Assembly (NCBI GenBank): GCA_002429965.1
Contig: DJBG01000045.1
Coordinates: forward strand, 17,882-27,462
DNA length: 9,581 nt
Source: Hungatella sp. UBA5982
Lineage (GTDB): Bacteria; Bacillota; Clostridia; Lachnospirales; Lachnospiraceae
Direction of reading: 5' to 3'
Below the pieces are notes generated by a model, which saw nothing but the letters and a program-made list of their open reading frames with translations, ran no database searches and was not told the origin of the DNA. The position numbers and the translations under genes were made by a program. Positions 6,431 to 9,581 of this stretch are shown piece after piece; positions within the stretch are counted from its first letter, which is position 1, and every line of letters begins with the position of its first letter.

Positions 6431-7408
6431 ATGATGATGAACACGATTCAGGAATATTATAAAAAGCAATTTGCGGAACATGGTTTTTTGCCGGACCGGG
6501 ACAACCATATTTATTGCGGGGTTGGGTCCACGTGGAGACTATCAGATGCCATTGGCAAGGGAACCTTCTGGCTTTATGGAGAACAGGATTTGTTCTCTGT
6601 CAAAATTCACGATTTCTATTTCCATGAGGATACCGTAATGGAATTCAGCTGGCCGGAATGTTTAGGTATTATGCAGTATGATTCTATTTCTGGTGAAGAA
6701 CTTTCTCCTTACCGGAGATTGGAGGCTGGAATTGTTAAGAGCTTTATTGGAGGGTATGGGACGTACAAAGTCCTGATACACAAGAAAATCCCGGTACGAT
6801 CCATGGGAATTGAAATTATGCCAAGGTATTATGAGGGATACTTAAAAGAGCAGTACCCCGGAGAATATTCCAATCCCTTAAAAGCATTTGCTGCAGTGGG
6901 GCAGACGATGGATTTTCCGGAAATGGACCGGCTGTTGAAAATAGTCCGGGATTATCGTGGGAGCGGACTGGCGGCAAAGCTCTATTATCAGGGAAAAGTT
7001 GCGGAAGCAGTTTCCCTCATTGTGGAATGGAGCAAAAAGCAGGGGCAGAAGCAGGAAGTTAAAAAGAAGCTGTCTGTCCAGGATATTAAGGATTTAGACA
7101 ATATCACGCTATATTTAAACGACCATTGCTTACAGGAGATTTCCCTGGACCAGATCGTGAAAGTCTCCTATATCGGGGCAAGGAGACTCCAAACTATATT
7201 TAAGGAATATCACGGCTGCACCATAACCCAATATATTCAGCAGCGCCGCATGAGCCAGGGAGAAAATCTTCTGGCAAATACAGAGCTATCTATCGGCCAG
7301 ATCGCCCAGGCAGTTGGTTATTCCAATGCCAGCAGGCTTGCAGAATTGTTCTGTAAAAGTACGGGAATGCTGCCGGGAGAATATCGGAAGATGGCTCATA
7401 GAAAATAA
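6431..7408 (+). CDS. AraC-family transcriptional regulator, divergent from the ABC operon
   Basis: The frame encodes 325 residues. The N-terminal part (about 1-200) is a sensor region that I cannot assign with certainty. It carries a TWRLSDA/GTFWLYG segment (34-50) and resembles PchR/YbtA-like regulators of siderophore genes only loosely. A basic linker (QGQKQEVKKK, 204-213) leads to a C-terminal DNA-binding domain (about 215-320) with two helix-turn-helix units. The first is near 228-252 (SLDQIVKVSYIGARRLQTIF) and the second near 278-302, with the family signature IAQAVGYSNASRLAELF then GMLPGEYRK (312 region). Three ATG codons in a row (6431, 6434, 6437) follow GGGTGA at 6425-6430; the third gives the best spacing (6 nt), so the protein may start two residues later. 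Context points to it controlling the adjacent transporter genes through the direct repeats at 6376-6413. Family is sure; inducer is unknown. Confidence 0.88.
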   Translation: MMMNTIQEYYKKQFAEHGFLPDRDNHIYCGVGSTWRLSDAIGKGTFWLYGEQDLFSVKIHDFYFHEDTVMEFSWPECLGIMQYDSISGEELSPYRRLEAGIVKSFIGGYGTYKVLIHKKIPVRSMGIEIMPRYYEGYLKEQYPGEYSNPLKAFAAVGQTMDFPEMDRLLKIVRDYRGSGLAAKLYYQGKVAEAVSLIVEWSKKQGQKQEVKKKLSVQDIKDLDNITLYLNDHCLQEISLDQIVKVSYIGARRLQTIFKEYHGCTITQYIQQRRMSQGENLLANTELSIGQIAQAVGYSNASRLAELFCKSTGMLPGEYRKMAHRK

Positions 7409-7410
7409 AT

Positions 7411-7457
7411 AAAAAGATACCGGGAAGATCGTTCGATTCTTCCCGGTATCTTTTTTT
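7411..7457. terminator. Bidirectional intrinsic terminator between regulator and activase genes
   Basis: An 18-bp stem, 7411-7428 paired with 7438-7455 (core GATACCGGGAAGA), encloses a 9-base loop. It is followed by T on the plus strand (7451-7457) and by TTTTTATTTATTTT on the minus strand. It begins 2 nt after the regulator's stop codon and touches the stop codon of the minus-strand activase gene, so both convergent genes end on the same hairpin. Confidence 0.85.
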
Positions 7458-9581
7458 ATATCGTTTCCGATGGATTTTCCCCTCTGCGCATATTTTTCTG
7501 GGCAGTGGAGAGCATCAGCTTGATGCGGTTTAACTGGTTTACCTCGCTTGCGCCGGGATCATAATCCACGGCAATGATGTTGGAGTCAGGATAAGCTTTC
7601 CGCAGCTCTTTAATGACGCCCTTTCCAACGATGTGGTTGGGGAGGCAGCCAAAGGGCTGGGTGCACACGATATTGTTGGTGCCGCTGTGGATCAGCTCCA
7701 GCATTTCCCCGGTCAAAAACCATCCTTCGCCGGTCTGGTTTCCGATGGATACGAAATCCTTTGCCATATCCGCCAGATTTCCGATGTGGGACGGGGCTGT
7801 GAAGTGTTTGCTCTTTAACAGCTCCTTCTTTGCAGCCCTGCGGAAATATTCCAACAAGGATATCCCCATATTGGAAAAGGCTGCGGTGGTTTTTTTACCG
7901 CCTAAATTCCGGGCCTTAAAGTTGTTGTTGTAGAAGCAATATAAAAGGAAGTCCATCAGGTCCGGCATAACAGCTTCCGCGCCTTCTGATTCCAGAAGCT
8001 CTACAATGTGATTGTTGGCCAGAGGAGAAAACTTAACAAGGATTTCTCCTACGATTCCTACCTTGGGCTTCTGAACGGAGTTTCTTGGCAGATTGTCAAA
8101 ATCCCTGATAATTTCCTTTATGTTACGGGAAAAGGTCATCATGTCCGGAGACTTCCTGGACAGGGATTCGATGCACCGTTCTTTCCATTTCTCATGAAGG
8201 GAATTGGCTGAGCCGGGCACCTTCTCATAGGGGCGGGTCGCATATAAAACCCTCATAAAGACATCGCCGTATACCACTGCCTGCATGGCCTTTGTCAGCA
8301 TGGGAAGAGTGATGGTGAACCCTGGATTTGACTCCATGTTGTTTGCATTGACGGAGATAACCGGGATATGGCCCATGCCTGACTTCTCCAGGGCCCGCCT
8401 GATAAATCCGATGTAATTGGAAGCCCGGCAGCCGCCTCCGGTCTGGCTCATGAATACCGCAGTGCGGTCTAAGTCGTATTTGCCGGAAAGAAGCGCATCC
8501 ATGATCTGGCCCACCACGATGAGGGACGGGTAGCAGGCATCGTTGTTCACGTATTTTAACCCCGTATCAATGGCAGAGCGGTTGTCGTTTTGAAGGACCT
8601 CCACCCGGTAACCAAAGGAACGGATGGCAGGTTCAATTAAGTCAAAATGTATGGGTGACATCTGAGGGCACAGGATGGTGTAATCTTTTTTCATCTCTTT
8701 GGTAAACATAATCCTGTGATAAGCACTGGAAACTACCTTCTGCTCGTAGTGGCGTTTGTCGCGCACCCGCAGTGCCGCAATCAGGGAGCGGATGCGGATC
8801 CTGGCGGCTCCCAGGTTATTGACCTCATCGATCTTTAAAACCGTATAGATCTTACCGGACCCGGTTAAGATGTCATTAACCTGGTCTGTGGTAACTGCAT
8901 CCAGACCGCAGCCAAAGGAATTGAGCTGGATTAAGTCCAGGCGGCTCTCCTTTTTTACGAGAGCGGCGGCCCGGTAAAGCCTGGTGTGGTACATCCACTG
9001 GTCAGTAACCACCAGAGGGCGTTCGATTTCAGCCAGATGGGAAATGGAATCCTCCGTAAGCACTGCAAATCCATAGGAGGTAATAAGCTCCGGAATGCCG
9101 TGGTTGATTTCCGGATCCACGTGGTAGGGGCGTCCCGCAAGCACGATTCCATGGCGGTCGTTGTCCTCCAGCCATTTTATAGTTTCCTCGCCCTTTTTCT
9201 CCATATCGGTTCTGGAAGCCATAAGCTCCTTCCAGCCCTTCCCAGCGGCAGCAGCAACCTCAGACGCGGGGATCTGGAATTCCTTTGCAAATATCTCTGT
9301 TAAGCGTCCGGTGAGTATTTCTTCGTTGGTAAAGGCCATAAACGGGTTTAAGAAACGGATATTTTCCGTCTTAAGACCTTCTACGTTGTTCTTGATATTC
9401 TCTGCGTAGGAGGTGACAATGGGGCAGTTAAAATGGTTTCCTGCCTCAGGGGTCTCATTCCGCTCGTAGGGTATACAGGGATAAAAAATGGTTTTAATTC
9501 CCTGCTTGATCAGCCATTCAATGTGGCCGTGGGCGATCTTTGCAGGATAGCATTCCGATTCGCTCGGTATGGATTCAATGC
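7456..9581 (-). CDS. 2-hydroxyacyl-CoA dehydratase activase-related large protein, C-terminal part
   Basis: The minus-strand frame is open from the right edge to the TAA at 7456, giving 707 visible residues. The ATG at 9339 is internal: the 80 codons upstream of it are also conserved in style, with ECYPAKIAHGHIEWL and YPCIPYERN, the pattern I recall from the DUF2229 domain. The remainder resembles the HgdB-like region that follows in these proteins. Whole members are usually well over 1,000 residues and start with two BadF/BcrA-type ASKHA ATPase domains, which must lie outside the window. Conserved-looking cysteines, numbered from the Met at 9339, are C144 (FGCGLDAV), C224, C269 (DACYPSL), C304 (GGGCRASNY) and C565 (FGCLPNH); upstream there are also CYP, PCIP and NCP. 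They suggest Fe-S cluster binding. Known relatives activate 2-hydroxyglutaryl-CoA-type dehydratases by ATP-driven electron transfer; the role of the giant fused forms is not settled. No dehydratase gene is visible nearby. Confidence 0.85.
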   Translation of the reverse strand, partial: IESIPSESECYPAKIAHGHIEWLIKQGIKTIFYPCIPYERNETPEAGNHFNCPIVTSYAENIKNNVEGLKTENIRFLNPFMAFTNEEILTGRLTEIFAKEFQIPASEVAAAAGKGWKELMASRTDMEKKGEETIKWLEDNDRHGIVLAGRPYHVDPEINHGIPELITSYGFAVLTEDSISHLAEIERPLVVTDQWMYHTRLYRAAALVKKESRLDLIQLNSFGCGLDAVTTDQVNDILTGSGKIYTVLKIDEVNNLGAARIRIRSLIAALRVRDKRHYEQKVVSSAYHRIMFTKEMKKDYTILCPQMSPIHFDLIEPAIRSFGYRVEVLQNDNRSAIDTGLKYVNNDACYPSLIVVGQIMDALLSGKYDLDRTAVFMSQTGGGCRASNYIGFIRRALEKSGMGHIPVISVNANNMESNPGFTITLPMLTKAMQAVVYGDVFMRVLYATRPYEKVPGSANSLHEKWKERCIESLSRKSPDMMTFSRNIKEIIRDFDNLPRNSVQKPKVGIVGEILVKFSPLANNHIVELLESEGAEAVMPDLMDFLLYCFYNNNFKARNLGGKKTTAAFSNMGISLLEYFRRAAKKELLKSKHFTAPSHIGNLADMAKDFVSIGNQTGEGWFLTGEMLELIHSGTNNIVCTQPFGCLPNHIVGKGVIKELRKAYPDSNIIAVDYDPGASEVNQLNRIKLMLSTAQKNMRRGENPSETI

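Noticed and set aside
7613..9409. Several open frames of 61-106 codons opposite the activase gene
   Set aside because: All overlap a long, clearly conserved coding frame and have no ribosome sites or family resemblance; they are antisense shadows.

Overview
The window looks like chromosomal DNA from a low-to-mid-GC anaerobic Firmicute, most likely a Lachnospiraceae clostridium (Lacrimispora, Hungatella or a relative). This is inferred from the mix of gene families: a choline-binding-type cell-wall repeat protein, a DUF6323/DUF6179-like pair, an AraC-type regulator beside two half-ABC transporters, and a giant 2-hydroxyacyl-CoA dehydratase activase-like protein. Strong AGGAGG-type ribosome binding sites fit as well. 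I see no rRNA, tRNA, CRISPR array, transposase or phage gene.

Layout, left to right. (1) Bases 1-901, minus strand: the first 300 codons of a secreted cell-wall-binding repeat protein that runs off the left edge. (2) Bases 902-1271: a 370-bp divergent control region. It holds a proximal promoter with phased repeats just upstream of it, and a second, distal promoter that is followed at once by an intrinsic terminator. (3) Bases 1272-2568, plus strand: two overlapping genes of unknown function, recognised from memory as DUF6323-like and DUF6179-like. (4) Bases 2704-2740: a bidirectional terminator between convergent units. (5) Bases 2778-6238, minus strand: a translationally coupled pair of half-size ABC transporters (TMD-NBD each), very probably one heterodimer. 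(6) Bases 6239-6430: a divergent control region with a 21-bp-spaced direct repeat, typical of AraC-family sites, and a palindrome. (7) Bases 6431-7408, plus strand: an AraC-family regulator. (8) Bases 7411-7457: a second bidirectional terminator. (9) Bases 7456-9581, minus strand: the C-terminal 707 residues of a large activase-related Fe-S protein that runs off the right edge.

How the genes may work together: the AraC regulator and the two ABC genes form one module, with the regulator probably acting at the direct repeats to switch on the transporter and limit its own expression. The arrangement recalls YbtA with YbtP/YbtQ (siderophore uptake by exporter-fold ABC proteins), but the substrate here is not shown by the sequence. 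The DUF pair forms a second, self-contained operon. The wall-binding protein and the activase are each cut by the window edge and appear unrelated to the other units. The most unusual items are the promoter-plus-immediate-terminator in the wall-protein leader, the DUF pair, and the compact AraC operator region.
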